From: an uncultured Flavobacteriaceae bacterium
Lineage (GTDB): Bacteria > Bacteroidota > Bacteroidia > Flavobacteriales > Flavobacteriaceae
Assembly (NCBI GenBank): GCA_943789305.1
Contig: CALSTP010000001.1
Location: 1,195,178-1,259,177, forward strand
Reading direction: 5' to 3'
DNA: 64,000 nucleotides
Both the position numbers and the translations under genes were made by a program. The stretch's first letter is position 1. Each line of letters begins with the position of its first letter. The notes under the pieces are model-generated. The model did no database searches and was not told the DNA's origin. It worked only from the letters and a program-made list of their open reading frames with translations. Positions 21,049 through 30,931 of the stretch are shown here, one piece after another.

Positions 21049-21506
21049 ATCTATTCTACATCAAATACTTGTTTTTTAAATTAAAAGCAAAGAATCAACA
21101 TAGTGTTCACTCTCCATATCTCCATGCACTAGTATGTACTTGCTTTTATAATAATTCTTGGAAAAGTATTCGAAAACTACCCTTAAACAAATTAAATCAA
21201 GATTTTTCCTATAATTGTATCACAGAAAAACTGCAAAAATTTAATGATGAATCTGTTGTTGAATTTCAAATTGAAAAAACTGCATTAAATTTTAATAGCG
21301 GTAAACTGTTGAATGAATGGATTGAAGAATTTAAATATAAAAAAGAACCTCATATTACTTTGATTAACAACATACATCTTCAAAGAGAAAATTGGAATTC
21401 ATTTATTAAAAAAAAACAATATGTGTATTTGGATTTCTTCTTTTATGGAATTGTTATTCATCGATATCAGCAACGTACAGAATCATTTTTTCTTAAAATT
21501 TTTTAA
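21045..21506 (+). pseudogene. Core-deleted SAM methyltransferase-like protein
   Basis: The ORF encodes 153 residues. Its N-terminus (FKLKAKNQHSVHSPYLHALV) resembles the conserved start, KSxNQHGVHSPFVY, of a Bacteroidota class I SAM methyltransferase family of about 235-260 residues. Its C-terminus (INNIHLQRENWNSF, then FFFYGIVIHRYQQRTESFF) resembles that family's end (DDIHWSKEM..W, FxWGxVFFRKEQ). The region between, which should hold the SAM-binding glycine motif and Rossmann core, is about 90 residues short and not recognisable. It is open in frame and overlaps lnt by 4 bases, so it may be translated, but it should not methylate. Family recognition is from memory. Confidence 0.6.
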
Positions 21507-21540
21507 GCTAACTCTTCCAAAACGACTAATTTCGTACAGA

Positions 21541-21690
21541 TGAATGATAGCATCTTAAAACTTTTATTACTTGTTGTGGGTTATTTATTGATCCGGAAAT
21601 TTTTATTCAAAAATAAAATATCAAAAAAAATGAGCTATCGTAGACGCTATCAAGAAAGAAAAAAGGAGAAGGAAAATGAAAAAGAATAAA
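21541..21690 (+). CDS. Small membrane protein, 49 residues (possibly DUF4834-like)
   Basis: ATG at 21541 opens a 49-residue frame with a hydrophobic helix (residues 5-19, LKLLLLVVGYLLI) followed by a very basic tail (Lys/Arg/Glu-rich, RRRYQERKKEKENEKE). It ends inside the start of the cobalamin adenosyltransferase gene, overlapping it by 15 bases, so coupling is likely. The shape resembles DUF4834 membrane peptides of flavobacteria but is shorter. The function is unknown. Confidence 0.55.
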
Positions 21691-22242
21691 GTTTATACAA
21701 AAACTGGCGATAATGGTACAACAGGTTTATTTTCGGGTGAACGGGTTCCCAAGCACCATTTAAGAATCAAGGCCTACGGAACGGTTGATGAATTGAATAG
21801 CTGGATTGGACTTATCCGAAGTCAAGGCATAAAAGAGGAGCATGTTCAGGAACTCCTGAAAGTTCAAAATGACCTTATGTATATAGGTTCAGAACTTGCA
21901 AATGATTCAAATGATTCTTCAATGGTTGGAATTGATGTTATCAATATTAAAGATGTTGAAATAATAGAAAATTGGATCGATCGAATAACTGACGATTTAC
22001 CGCCTTTAAAAAATTTTGTGATTCCTGGTGGTCATATTTGTGTTTCTAACACACACTTAGCTCGATGTGTTTGTAGAAGAGCTGAACGATTTATCACTGA
22101 GCTGAATGAAACAAGTAAAATCAACCCAGTGATTGTATTTTATATCAACCGTCTTTCTGATTATTTATTTACGCTTTCAAGAAAATTTGCCCAAGATTTT
22201 GAGATTAATGAAATAAAATGGACCCCATCACAAAAAAAATAG
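21676..22242 (+). CDS. Cob(I)yrinic acid a,c-diamide adenosyltransferase (PduO type)
   Basis: The 188-residue ATP:cob(I)alamin adenosyltransferase has the N-terminal ATP-binding motif KVYTKTGDNGTTGLFSG, then AYGTVDELNSWIG and the active-site helices RCVCRRAERF and INRLSDYLFTLSR. It makes adenosylcobalamin, needed for example by methylmalonyl-CoA mutase. Cytosolic trimers are known for the family. It is the third of four same-strand genes ending at the terminator at 22531-22556. Confidence 0.95.
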   Translation: MKKNKVYTKTGDNGTTGLFSGERVPKHHLRIKAYGTVDELNSWIGLIRSQGIKEEHVQELLKVQNDLMYIGSELANDSNDSSMVGIDVINIKDVEIIENWIDRITDDLPPLKNFVIPGGHICVSNTHLARCVCRRAERFITELNETSKINPVIVFYINRLSDYLFTLSRKFAQDFEINEIKWTPSQKK

Positions 22243-22294
22243 ATTTAGTTTGTCAGTATGGCATAAAAATTTATTTTTGCAAAAAAAGAAATTC

Positions 22295-22516
22295 ATGTAT
22301 TGGACATTAGAACTAGCCTCCTACCTCAGTGATGCACCTTGGCCTGCATCTAAAGACGAGTTAATTGATTTTTCTATTCGAACAGGTGCTCCACTTGAAG
22401 TTGTTGAAAATCTTCAATCAATGGAAGATGAGGGAGATGTATATGAATCAATTGAAGAAATTTGGCCAGACTTTCCCTCTGATGAAGATTATCTTTGGAA
22501 TGAAGACGAATACTAA
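22295..22516 (+). CDS. DUF2795 domain-containing small acidic protein
   Basis: The conserved flavobacterial N-terminus MYWTLELASYLSDAPWPA sets the start at this ATG, giving 73 residues; a longer ORF upstream is not family-like. The protein is acidic with a repeated EDEG/DEDY-rich tail and matches DUF2795, a small uncharacterised family. It is the last gene before a terminator. Confidence 0.88.
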   Translation: MYWTLELASYLSDAPWPASKDELIDFSIRTGAPLEVVENLQSMEDEGDVYESIEEIWPDFPSDEDYLWNEDEY

Positions 22517-22530
22517 ACAACTATCTCACT

Positions 22531-22556
22531 AAAGTCTCTTCGGAGGCTTTTTTTTT
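22531..22556 (+). terminator. Terminator with UUCG loop after DUF2795 gene
   Basis: AAAGTCTC-TTCG-GAGGCTTT followed by nine or more T forms an 8-bp stem with one wobble and a stable UUCG tetraloop. It separates the preceding operon from secA, which starts 33 bases later. Confidence 0.85.
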
Positions 22557-22588
22557 ACTTAAATTTGATTGCTTAATTTAGAGAGCCT

Positions 22589-25500
22589 ATGAGTATTTTA
22601 AATAAAATATTAAAAACTTTCGTCGGCGACAAGTCGAAAAAAGATATCCGTGCGATTCAACACTTGGTTGATCAAATCAAAAAAAATCAAATTGAATATG
22701 AAGCAATTTCAAACGACGAATTGCGTGATAAAACTTTAGATTTTAAAAATAAAATCAATGATGCACGAAAATCGATTGATCAACAAATAATTGACATTAA
22801 AAAAGAGTTAGAAAACTTAACGGATATCGATCAAAGAGAAGAGCTTTATAATAATATTGACTCTCTTGAAGCAGAAGCTTTGAAAGAAACAGAAACATGT
22901 TTGAATGAAATTCTTCCTGAAGCATTTGCTGTAGTAAAAGAAACTGCAAGACGATTTGTTCACAACACTCAAATACGTGTTAAAGCATCTGCAAAAGATC
23001 GTGAATTTGCTCAAAACAAAACTTACGTTTCTCTTGAAGGAGATAATGCTCTATGGGCAAACAGTTGGGATGCAGCCGGAAAGCCCATTACATGGGATAT
23101 GATTCATTACGATGTTCAATTGATTGGAGGAATTACTTTACATCAAGGAAAAATTGCTGAAATGCAAACTGGAGAAGGTAAAACCCTCGTAGCATCTCTT
23201 CCGATGTATCTCAATGCACTAGCAGGAAAAGGTGTGCATCTGGTTACTGTTAATGACTATTTAGCAAAACGAGACAGTGCTTGGATGGCTCCTTTGTTTG
23301 AATTTCATGGATTAAGCGTTGATTGTATTGATCATCATCAATCGAACAGTCCTGAAAGAAGAAAAGCATATTTAGCAGATATAACTTATGGGACAAATAA
23401 CGAGTTTGGCTTCGATTATTTAAGAGATAATATGTCTCATACACCTGAAGATTTAGTTCAACGTAAACACCACTATGCAATCGTTGATGAAGTAGATTCG
23501 GTTTTAGTTGATGATGCCAGAACACCTTTAATTATTTCAGGTCCTGTACCCCAAGGAGATCGACATGAATTTGATCAGTTGAAACCAAAAGTTGCAGACT
23601 TATTTGCAAAACAGAAAGCCCTACTTACTTCAGTATTAGTCGAAGCAAAAAAGAAAATCGCAGCTGGTGACACAACTGAAGGAGCAATACTTTTGTTAAG
23701 AGCATACAGAGGATTACCAAAAAATAAAGCTTTGATCAAATTCCTGAGTGAAGAAGGAATAAAACAATTGCTTCAAAAAACAGAAAATCATTATATGCAA
23801 GACAATAATAGAGAAATGCATATCATAGATGCTGATCTTTATTTTGTAATTGATGAAAAAAATAACCAAGTAGATCTGAGTGAAAAAGGAGTTGAATATT
23901 TATCCCAAAGTGTTCAAGAAGAAAACTTTTTTATCCTCCCAGACATAGGAATGGAAATCGCCAAGATTGAAAATTCTGGCTTGAATCCTGAGGAAGAAGC
24001 TGCTAAAAAAGATATCCTATTTAAAGACTTTGGAATCAAAAGTGAGCGAATTCATACCATGAATCAACTTTTTAAGGCCTACACTCTCTTTGAGAAGGAC
24101 ACAGAATATGTTGTTATGGACAACAAAGTCATGATTGTTGATGAACAAACAGGAAGAATCATGGATGGTCGAAGATATTCTGATGGATTACACCAGGCGA
24201 TAGAGGCTAAAGAAAATGTAAAAATAGAAGCTGCCACTCAAACTTTTGCCACTGTTACCCTTCAAAATTACTTCAGAATGTACCACAAACTTTCTGGAAT
24301 GACAGGAACAGCAATTACAGAAGCAGGAGAATTCTGGGAAATTTATAAGCTTGATGTTGTCGAAATTCCTACCAACAGACCTATTGCTAGAAAAGATGAA
24401 AATGATCTCATTTATAAAACCAAAAGAGAAAAATACAATGCAGTCATTGAAGAAGTTACTAAACTCTCCCAAGCAGGAAGACCTGTTTTGATTGGTACAA
24501 CATCCGTTGAAATATCAGAGCTTTTGAGCAAAATGTTACACATCAGAAAAATACACCATAATGTTCTGAACGCAAAACTACACAAAAAGGAAGCAGATAT
24601 TGTTGCTGAAGCTGGTAATCCAGGGATTGTAACTATTGCAACCAATATGGCCGGTCGTGGAACAGACATCAAACTATCTGACGAAGTTAAAGCATCTGGA
24701 GGTCTTGCTATCGTTGGAACAGAAAGACATGATTCGAGAAGAGTTGATCGACAGTTGAGAGGTCGTTCTGGAAGACAAGGAGACCCAGGAAGTTCTCAGT
24801 TTTTTGTTTCGTTGGAAGATAACTTAATGCGTTTATTCGGTTCAGATCGAGTAGCCAAAGTAATGGATCGAATGGGGTTAGAAGAGGGTGAAGTCATTCA
24901 ACACTCAATGATGACAAAATCCATTGAGCGTGCTCAAAAGAAAGTAGAAGAAAACAATTTTGGAATTCGAAAACGACTCTTAGAATACGATGATGTAATG
25001 AACGCTCAACGTGAGGTAATTTATAAACGAAGAAGACATGCATTACAGGGAGATCGTTTAAAAGTTGATATTGCAAACATGTTATTCGAACTTTGTGAAG
25101 AAATTGTTTTAAACAATAAGCAAACAGAGGATTTTAAAAATTTTGAATTTGAAATTATCAGCAATTTCTCAATTACTGCTCCCGTTCTGGAAGAGGATTT
25201 TTCTTCTATGTCAGATAGAGAATTGATTGATAAGCTATATGAAACGGTCTATCAATATTACCAACAAAAAACTGAAATTAACGCAACACTAACCTTTCCG
25301 GTTATCAAGCAAGTTTATGAGAATCCTAATAATAAGTATGAAAAAATAGTAGTCCCATTCACCGATGGAAACAAAACACTAAATGTAGTCACTCACCTAG
25401 AAACAGCATACAACAGCAAGGGGATAAATTTGATTGAAGATTTTGAACGCAACATAACCTTGGCTCTACTAGATGAAGCCTGGAAAAATCATTTACGTAA

Positions 25501-25957
25501 AATGGATGAGTTGAAACAATCCGTTCAGCTGGCAGTTCATGAACAAAAGGATCCCTTATTGATATATAAATTTGAAGCTTTTGAGTTGTTCAGGGGAATG
25601 ATGGCACGTTTGAACAAGGAAGTTTTATCTTTCCTCATGAAAGGTTCAATCCCTTCAAACGATAATACTAGAATACAAGAAGCTAAACGTCCCAATAGAA
25701 AGGATAAATTTAAAACCACAAAAGATGATGTTTTAAATACTGAAGAATTGGCAGCAAAAAGCCGTTCTATCGGAGCAAATGCAGGTCAAAGACCACGACA
25801 AACCATTGAAACCATTGTAAGAGAATTACCGAAAATTGGACGTAATGACCGTGTTACAATTAAGAATGTCCAAAATGGTGAGACCAAGGTTTTGAAATAT
25901 AAACAAGCAGAACATCTCATTTCAAGTGGTCAATGGGTATTGGTAGGCAAAAATTAA
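22589..25957 (+). CDS. secA: Preprotein translocase ATPase SecA
   Basis: The 1122-residue motor of the Sec pathway shows Walker A MQTGEGKTL, DEVDSVLVDDARTPLIISGP, NMAGRGTDI, GTERHDSRR and RGRSGRQGDPGSS in the usual order. It is much longer than E. coli SecA (901). Extra sequence sits in the N-terminal part (about residues 30-100) and around residues 330-480, both typical of Bacteroidota. The C-terminus lacks the CxCx8CH zinc finger used for SecB binding and instead ends with a short basic/beta segment (NGETKVLKYKQAEHL). It is probably monocistronic. Confidence 0.97.
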   Translation: MSILNKILKTFVGDKSKKDIRAIQHLVDQIKKNQIEYEAISNDELRDKTLDFKNKINDARKSIDQQIIDIKKELENLTDIDQREELYNNIDSLEAEALKETETCLNEILPEAFAVVKETARRFVHNTQIRVKASAKDREFAQNKTYVSLEGDNALWANSWDAAGKPITWDMIHYDVQLIGGITLHQGKIAEMQTGEGKTLVASLPMYLNALAGKGVHLVTVNDYLAKRDSAWMAPLFEFHGLSVDCIDHHQSNSPERRKAYLADITYGTNNEFGFDYLRDNMSHTPEDLVQRKHHYAIVDEVDSVLVDDARTPLIISGPVPQGDRHEFDQLKPKVADLFAKQKALLTSVLVEAKKKIAAGDTTEGAILLLRAYRGLPKNKALIKFLSEEGIKQLLQKTENHYMQDNNREMHIIDADLYFVIDEKNNQVDLSEKGVEYLSQSVQEENFFILPDIGMEIAKIENSGLNPEEEAAKKDILFKDFGIKSERIHTMNQLFKAYTLFEKDTEYVVMDNKVMIVDEQTGRIMDGRRYSDGLHQAIEAKENVKIEAATQTFATVTLQNYFRMYHKLSGMTGTAITEAGEFWEIYKLDVVEIPTNRPIARKDENDLIYKTKREKYNAVIEEVTKLSQAGRPVLIGTTSVEISELLSKMLHIRKIHHNVLNAKLHKKEADIVAEAGNPGIVTIATNMAGRGTDIKLSDEVKASGGLAIVGTERHDSRRVDRQLRGRSGRQGDPGSSQFFVSLEDNLMRLFGSDRVAKVMDRMGLEEGEVIQHSMMTKSIERAQKKVEENNFGIRKRLLEYDDVMNAQREVIYKRRRHALQGDRLKVDIANMLFELCEEIVLNNKQTEDFKNFEFEIISNFSITAPVLEEDFSSMSDRELIDKLYETVYQYYQQKTEINATLTFPVIKQVYENPNNKYEKIVVPFTDGNKTLNVVTHLETAYNSKGINLIEDFERNITLALLDEAWKNHLRKMDELKQSVQLAVHEQKDPLLIYKFEAFELFRGMMARLNKEVLSFLMKGSIPSNDNTRIQEAKRPNRKDKFKTTKDDVLNTEELAAKSRSIGANAGQRPRQTIETIVRELPKIGRNDRVTIKNVQNGETKVLKYKQAEHLISSGQWVLVGKN

Positions 25958-25986
25958 TTTGTAACTTTCATCAAAATATGTAGTTG

Positions 25987-27240
25987 ATGGAAACATATGC
26001 TAAAGTTTTATTGTTTGCCCTACCTAGTTTTTTAATACTTATACTTATTGAAATCCTCTATGGAGTATGGACAAAAAAACAAACCTACAATTTCATGGAC
26101 ACTCTTTCTAGTTTAAGTTCTGGAACGACCAATATAATCAAGGACATTTTAGGCTTAGGGATTATACTTGTTTCATATCCTTTTTTAAAAGAAACTCTAG
26201 CCTTAATTTCAATTGAAGAAACCGTTTTGCTTTATTTCGTAGCTTTCATATGCATAGATTTTTCAAGTTATTGGAACCACAGACTCAATCATTCAATTAA
26301 CGTGTTTTGGAACCGTCATGTTGTTCATCACAGCAGTGAAGAATTTAATTTAGCATGTGCCCTAAGACAAAGTATTTCAAGTTTGATAGGATTTGGTGCA
26401 TTATTTTTACTTCCCGCTGCAATTCTAGGAATTCCACATAAGGTGATTATAATTTTAGCTCCATTGCACCTTTTTGGCCAGTTTTGGTATCATACTCGTC
26501 ATATTGGCAAATTAGGATGGTTAGAATATATATTTGTAACCCCTTCGCAACACAGGGTTCATCATGCAATTAACCCAGAGTATGTAGATAAAAATTTATC
26601 AGCAATTTTTTGTGTTTGGGATCGATTGTTTGGCACCTTTCAAGAAGAATTAGACGATGTTCCTTGTGTATATGGAACATTAAAACCAGTACAGACATGG
26701 AATCCGATTTTAATCAATTTTCAGCACAATTGGGGGCTTGCAAAGGACGCTTGGTATACCAAAAATTGGATTCACAAACTTAAATTGTGGTTTATGCCAA
26801 CAGGATGGAGACCAGCAGATGTATCCAAACGTTTTCCTATTGAAAAAATTGATATCAACAATCAAAAAAAATATGCTCCGAGCTATACTTTGAAACACAA
26901 AATCATCGCTCTATTTCAATTTGTTTGTTTAAATGTCTTCATTTTTTTGTTTCTAACTTCTATTGGTGAATTAGATCTTTTTTCTCAGTTTTCTTACGGA
27001 ATCCTTATTTCTGCTACTATATTCGGTTTTACCTCATTGATGGATGGTCACAAATGGGCAGTAATTTTTGAAATAACTCGATCGCTTATTGGATTATGTG
27101 TTTTACTACACCCTTCTCAAAATATGATTTGGTCAATAGACTTATTATTTGCCGTTGGAATGACTGTATACTTTACAATTACTTTGTGTGGTACACTTTG
27201 GATCTTCAATACATTACCCAAACGATCCATAATAGCCTAA
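25987..27240 (+). CDS. Sterol desaturase / fatty acid hydroxylase family protein
   Basis: The 417-residue membrane protein has the eight-histidine pattern of the di-iron fatty acid hydroxylase superfamily: HRLNH, HVVHHSSEEF and QHRVHHAINPEY, all within about residues 100-200. Several transmembrane segments flank the motifs, and an extra C-terminal membrane block (about 300-410) has four hydrophobic segments. It probably hydroxylates or desaturates a lipid; the substrate is unknown. The ATG at 25987 is preferred over a TTG one codon earlier. It lies 4 bases before the glycosyltransferase gene. Confidence 0.88.
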   Translation: METYAKVLLFALPSFLILILIEILYGVWTKKQTYNFMDTLSSLSSGTTNIIKDILGLGIILVSYPFLKETLALISIEETVLLYFVAFICIDFSSYWNHRLNHSINVFWNRHVVHHSSEEFNLACALRQSISSLIGFGALFLLPAAILGIPHKVIIILAPLHLFGQFWYHTRHIGKLGWLEYIFVTPSQHRVHHAINPEYVDKNLSAIFCVWDRLFGTFQEELDDVPCVYGTLKPVQTWNPILINFQHNWGLAKDAWYTKNWIHKLKLWFMPTGWRPADVSKRFPIEKIDINNQKKYAPSYTLKHKIIALFQFVCLNVFIFLFLTSIGELDLFSQFSYGILISATIFGFTSLMDGHKWAVIFEITRSLIGLCVLLHPSQNMIWSIDLLFAVGMTVYFTITLCGTLWIFNTLPKRSIIA

Positions 27241-27243
27241 TAA

Positions 27244-28374
27244 ATGGTACCTAAAAAGGTAAATCTTATTTTACTTGGTCCTGCACATCCTTATAGAGGA
27301 GGAATTGCAGACACCAATCATGCCTTTGCTACCGAGCTTAACAATCAAAATATTTCAATTGAACTTTGGACTTTTACTCAATTGTACCCCAATATTATAT
27401 TTCCTGGAAAAACACAATACAACACTTCAGAGAAAGAGTTTTCTTTTCCAATCCATCGGAAAATACATGCCTATAATCCCTTTAGCTGGAAAAAAATTGC
27501 AAATAATATTAATGATAAAGATCCCGAAATAGTGGTTTTTAGGTATTGGACTCCCTTATTAGCGCCTGCACTTGGAAGTATTGCAAAGGATTTAAAACCC
27601 AGTATTAAAAAAGTTGCCCTAGTAGACAATTGGAAGCCTCATGAACCAAAACCTTGGGATAAAATTCTGAATCGTTATTTTTCTAATTCAATGCATAAGA
27701 TGACCACATTTTCGGAAGCGGTACAATCAGAAATAATTAGCGATGTAAAACTCCCTACAAATAAAGGATTTCATCCAATTGCAAGAGATTTGCCAAGAGC
27801 AATAACAAAACAAGAAGCCTGTAAAAGATTAAATCTTAAAGCCAAAACACCTTTATTATTGTTTTTTGGTTTAGTTAGACCCTACAAAGGCTTAGATTTA
27901 TTGATTGATGCCATGGCAACAAATCCATTATTTGATTCCAGAGTTGAACTTATAATTGTTGGAGAATTTTATGAAAAAATTAAAAAATATCATCGCCAAA
28001 TTAAAAAATTGGGGCTTGCATCACGAATTCAAATCATAGACAAATTTGTGTCTTTTGAAGTTGTTCGCGATTATTTTTGTGCTGCAGATATTATCGTACA
28101 GCCCTACAAAACAGCTACTCAAAGCGGTGTAACTCCCCTAGCTTATAATTATGAAACTCCAATTGTTGTAACAAATTTAACTGGTCTCAAAAAACCTATA
28201 CTAATTGATAATACAGGAGAAATCAGTGAACCAAACCCTTTGGAATTATCAGAAAAAATTAAATTGCTTTTAGATCCAGAACGACAAGAAAAAGCAATAA
28301 AAAATATCATAAAAAATAAGGATAAATACAGCTGGAAGTCCTACATTAAACAATGGCTTGATTTTGTTCAATAA
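27244..28374 (+). CDS. Glycosyltransferase, GT4-like (GT-B fold)
   Basis: The 376-residue protein has an N-terminal acceptor domain with GPAHPYRGGIA and a C-terminal nucleotide-sugar domain with LLFFGLVRPYKGLDLLIDAM, IVGEFYE, ADIIVQPYKTATQSGVTPLAYNY and the EX7E-like region. These are features of family GT4. It is cytosolic or peripheral. Being 4 bases from the desaturase-like gene suggests a joint role in modifying a lipid or glycolipid, which is inference. The acceptor is unknown. Confidence 0.88.
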   Translation: MVPKKVNLILLGPAHPYRGGIADTNHAFATELNNQNISIELWTFTQLYPNIIFPGKTQYNTSEKEFSFPIHRKIHAYNPFSWKKIANNINDKDPEIVVFRYWTPLLAPALGSIAKDLKPSIKKVALVDNWKPHEPKPWDKILNRYFSNSMHKMTTFSEAVQSEIISDVKLPTNKGFHPIARDLPRAITKQEACKRLNLKAKTPLLLFFGLVRPYKGLDLLIDAMATNPLFDSRVELIIVGEFYEKIKKYHRQIKKLGLASRIQIIDKFVSFEVVRDYFCAADIIVQPYKTATQSGVTPLAYNYETPIVVTNLTGLKKPILIDNTGEISEPNPLELSEKIKLLLDPERQEKAIKNIIKNKDKYSWKSYIKQWLDFVQ

Positions 28375-28472
28375 TATTTTCTTTATAAAAAATATACCTC
28401 TTATATTTTTAGTCGTTTATTTATTTTGCAAATTGAAATCAATAATTTATTGTTTTACCTGAATCTTTACCA

Positions 28473-29120
28473 ATGAAACTTCTTTTTCAAATTACTTTGG
28501 TTATTCATATACTATCTGGATTCTGTGGACTAATTCTTGGAACAATAAATATAATCCAAAAAAAAGGTGGAAAACAACATCGCCAAATTGGAAGATTATT
28601 TGTCTTCTTTATGGTAAGTACAGGAATTTCATCATTTATTCTGGTTCTTATTCATCCAAATGTATTTCTATTTGTTTTAGGATTATTAACAGTTTATCTT
28701 GTAGGAACTGGAGATTGCTACATGCGCTTACGTTTGTTAGGAAAAGGACAAAAACCTGCTTTTATTGATTTGGTTTTTGACCATAGGAATGCTGCTATGT
28801 GGGTGCTATTTTATAGGAAAAGGGAGTTACTTGATCTATCATTCAGAACAATTGGGAATAATAATGTTGGTTTTTGGCTTTATCGGTCTGATTAATGTGA
28901 GGATGGATTTCAGAAATTATCTAGGTCTTCAAAAAAAGCATACTATTGGATACTCATTCACATTGGCCGAATGATGGGTTCATATATTGCAGCATTAACA
29001 GCTTTTATTGTAGTAAATGCTGGAAATTTTCCTTTTCAAATTCCACAATTTATAATTTGGCTAGGACCAACAGTTATCTTAGTTCCACTTAGTCTATACT
29101 GGAGTAAACCTTATAAATAA
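28473..29120 (+). pseudogene. Frameshifted polytopic membrane protein (DUF2306-like)
   Basis: Three frames together encode one protein. Frame one runs to about RNAAMW (28800). Frame two resumes with FIGKGSYLIYHSEQLG and runs to LGLQKK (about 28937). Frame three continues with YYWILIHIGRMMGSYIAALT to a stop at 29120. The joined product, about 215 residues with six to seven hydrophobic segments, resembles uncharacterised DUF2306-like membrane proteins of flavobacteria (HRQIGR and HIGRMMGSYIAALTAF). One shift is at an A7 run (about 28930), the other near 28805-28815. It is either a real pseudogene or two sequencing errors. Confidence 0.75.
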
Positions 29121-29381
29121 ATGATTTGTTCTTATGAATGCACTTAATGCATCGATTGTGTTACCAATATTTTAAATAATACATACCCCAAATGTAAAGG
29201 CAATTTTGAAAAACGACCAACCAGACTAGTAAACTAATTTTTAACTGTTTTAATAAATTTTAATGGAGTTTTAAAATTTTGTGCCCTAATAAATTGCTTT
29301 TTTAACAAAGGTTAAAAATTTTGATTGATATTTGTAACAGTTTAAATTCTTTTAAAAAAAAATAATTTTAAATACAGCTTT

Positions 29382-30041
29382 ATGAAAAGTACTATTGTTT
29401 TAGCAACTTTACTGATTTTTCAAACTTGTGTATCAAATGGGACTAGACCCATCAATCGCAATGAGCAAATTTGGTCACCTACTGAAAAAGTTCAAGAAGG
29501 GTTAAAAAAGGCATATTTTGCAGGAGGTTGTTTTTGGTGTGTAGAAGCTATTTACGAGAGCGTAAAGGGCGTGGATGAAGTATATTCGGGCTATTCGGGT
29601 GGAAAAACAAAAAATCCAAACTACAATCAAATTGGAACAGGAAAAACTGGGCATGCAGAATCTGTAGAAATTATTTATGATCCCAAAATAGTTTCTTTTG
29701 GAACATTAGTTCAAGTTTTTTTTGGGTCTCATGACCCAACAACAGCCAACAGACAAGGTCCTGACCGTGGAACTCAATACAGATCAATAGCCTTTTACAC
29801 AAATGATGATGAACGAGAAATTATTCAGAAATACATTGAACTTTTGGAGCAAGAAGGAATTTTTAGTAATAAAATTGTAACCGAAGTAAAACCTATGGAA
29901 AAGTTTTATTATGCAGAAGAGTACCATCAAAACTACGAACGATTGAATCCAAATAACCCTTACGTAAGGCAAGTTTCTATCCCTAGATTAAGGAGATTTC
30001 AAAAAACATATCCAGAATTACTTAAAGAAAAATCAGATTAA
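29382..30041 (+). CDS. msrA: Peptide-methionine (S)-S-oxide reductase MsrA, lipoprotein-anchored
   Basis: The 219-residue protein repairs oxidised methionine. A lipoprotein-type signal (LIFQTC16) precedes the catalytic GGCFWC motif, with Cys50 nucleophile and Cys53. VYSGYSGGKTKNPNY, HAESVEI, SHDPTTANRQGPDRGTQYRS and YYAEEYHQNY are all intact. The lipobox implies an extracytoplasmic, membrane-anchored form, unlike the usual cytosolic MsrA. It is intact although both neighbours are broken genes. Confidence 0.95.
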   Translation: MKSTIVLATLLIFQTCVSNGTRPINRNEQIWSPTEKVQEGLKKAYFAGGCFWCVEAIYESVKGVDEVYSGYSGGKTKNPNYNQIGTGKTGHAESVEIIYDPKIVSFGTLVQVFFGSHDPTTANRQGPDRGTQYRSIAFYTNDDEREIIQKYIELLEQEGIFSNKIVTEVKPMEKFYYAEEYHQNYERLNPNNPYVRQVSIPRLRRFQKTYPELLKEKSD

Positions 30042-30050
30042 TACTAGAAA

Positions 30051-30931
30051 GAAATTGCCCTAATAAATCGAAATTTAAAATTAGTTGTTCTACCCTATGG
30101 AGGAATAATAAAAGAACTGTGGATTAGAAAAAATAATGTGGTTATTGGCAAACAAAATTCAAATGAATACCTAGATAATCCATGGTATTTAGGAGCTTGT
30201 ATTGTGCGTTTTTCAGGAAGAATTAGTGATAAATATACTATTGATGATAAAACCTTTATATTGAGAATGAAAAAGGGATTCAATTACATAGTGGGAAACA
30301 AGGATGGAATAGTTTTACTTGGAAAATAACGGATTTATATCAAGGTAGAGTTCCATATATTATTTTAGAACACGAATGTCTTCCTATCTCAAAAGTGCAT
30401 CCAGGGATTGTGAAGGTTTCACTCAAATATAGTCTTCACAACAATATTCTTCAAATAGAGTATAAGGCAACTACAACAGAATCAACTCCGATCAACATGA
30501 TCAATCACAGTTATTTTAACTTGAGTGGTTTACCTGATTTATTTGATCATGAATTACAAATTAAGGCTAATGAAATTCTAGAATTAAACCATGATTTACT
30601 TCCAACCGGAAATTTTATTGAAGCTAATAAGACCAATTATAATCGAAATAAACTTAGACCAATAAATAAATTACCTTATGATGATTGTTATGTTTTGAGG
30701 GAAAATGAAAATGTTAAAGCAACATTAAGAGCAAAAAGTACTAGAATTCAAATAGATATTTTGACAGATCAACCTGGTATGGTTGTTTTTAATCCCAAAA
30801 ATATAAATGGCTTTTGTTTAGAAACTCAAAAATTTTCAAATGAACCGAACATTCCTCATTTCCCCAATACGATTCTTCACCCTAATGAAAAATATCATCA
30901 AAAAACTCAATACGTTTTCTCAAAGTTCTAA
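30051..30931 (+). pseudogene. Frameshifted aldose 1-epimerase (galactose mutarotase)
   Basis: The first frame (from about 30051, EIALINRNLKLVVLPYGG, through FSGRISDKYTIDD) is joined near 30275 to a second frame (QLHSGKQGWNSFTWKI, then NMINHSYFNLSG, NHDLLPTGNF, TDQPGMVVFNPKN) that ends at 30931. Together they give about 290 residues of the GalM fold, with the family HGG-like, NHSYFNL and ETQ(K)F segments recognisable. No start codon is found; an in-frame TAG lies just upstream. It is therefore likely inactive. The tail overlaps the PAP2 gene tail by 12 bases. Confidence 0.78.
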
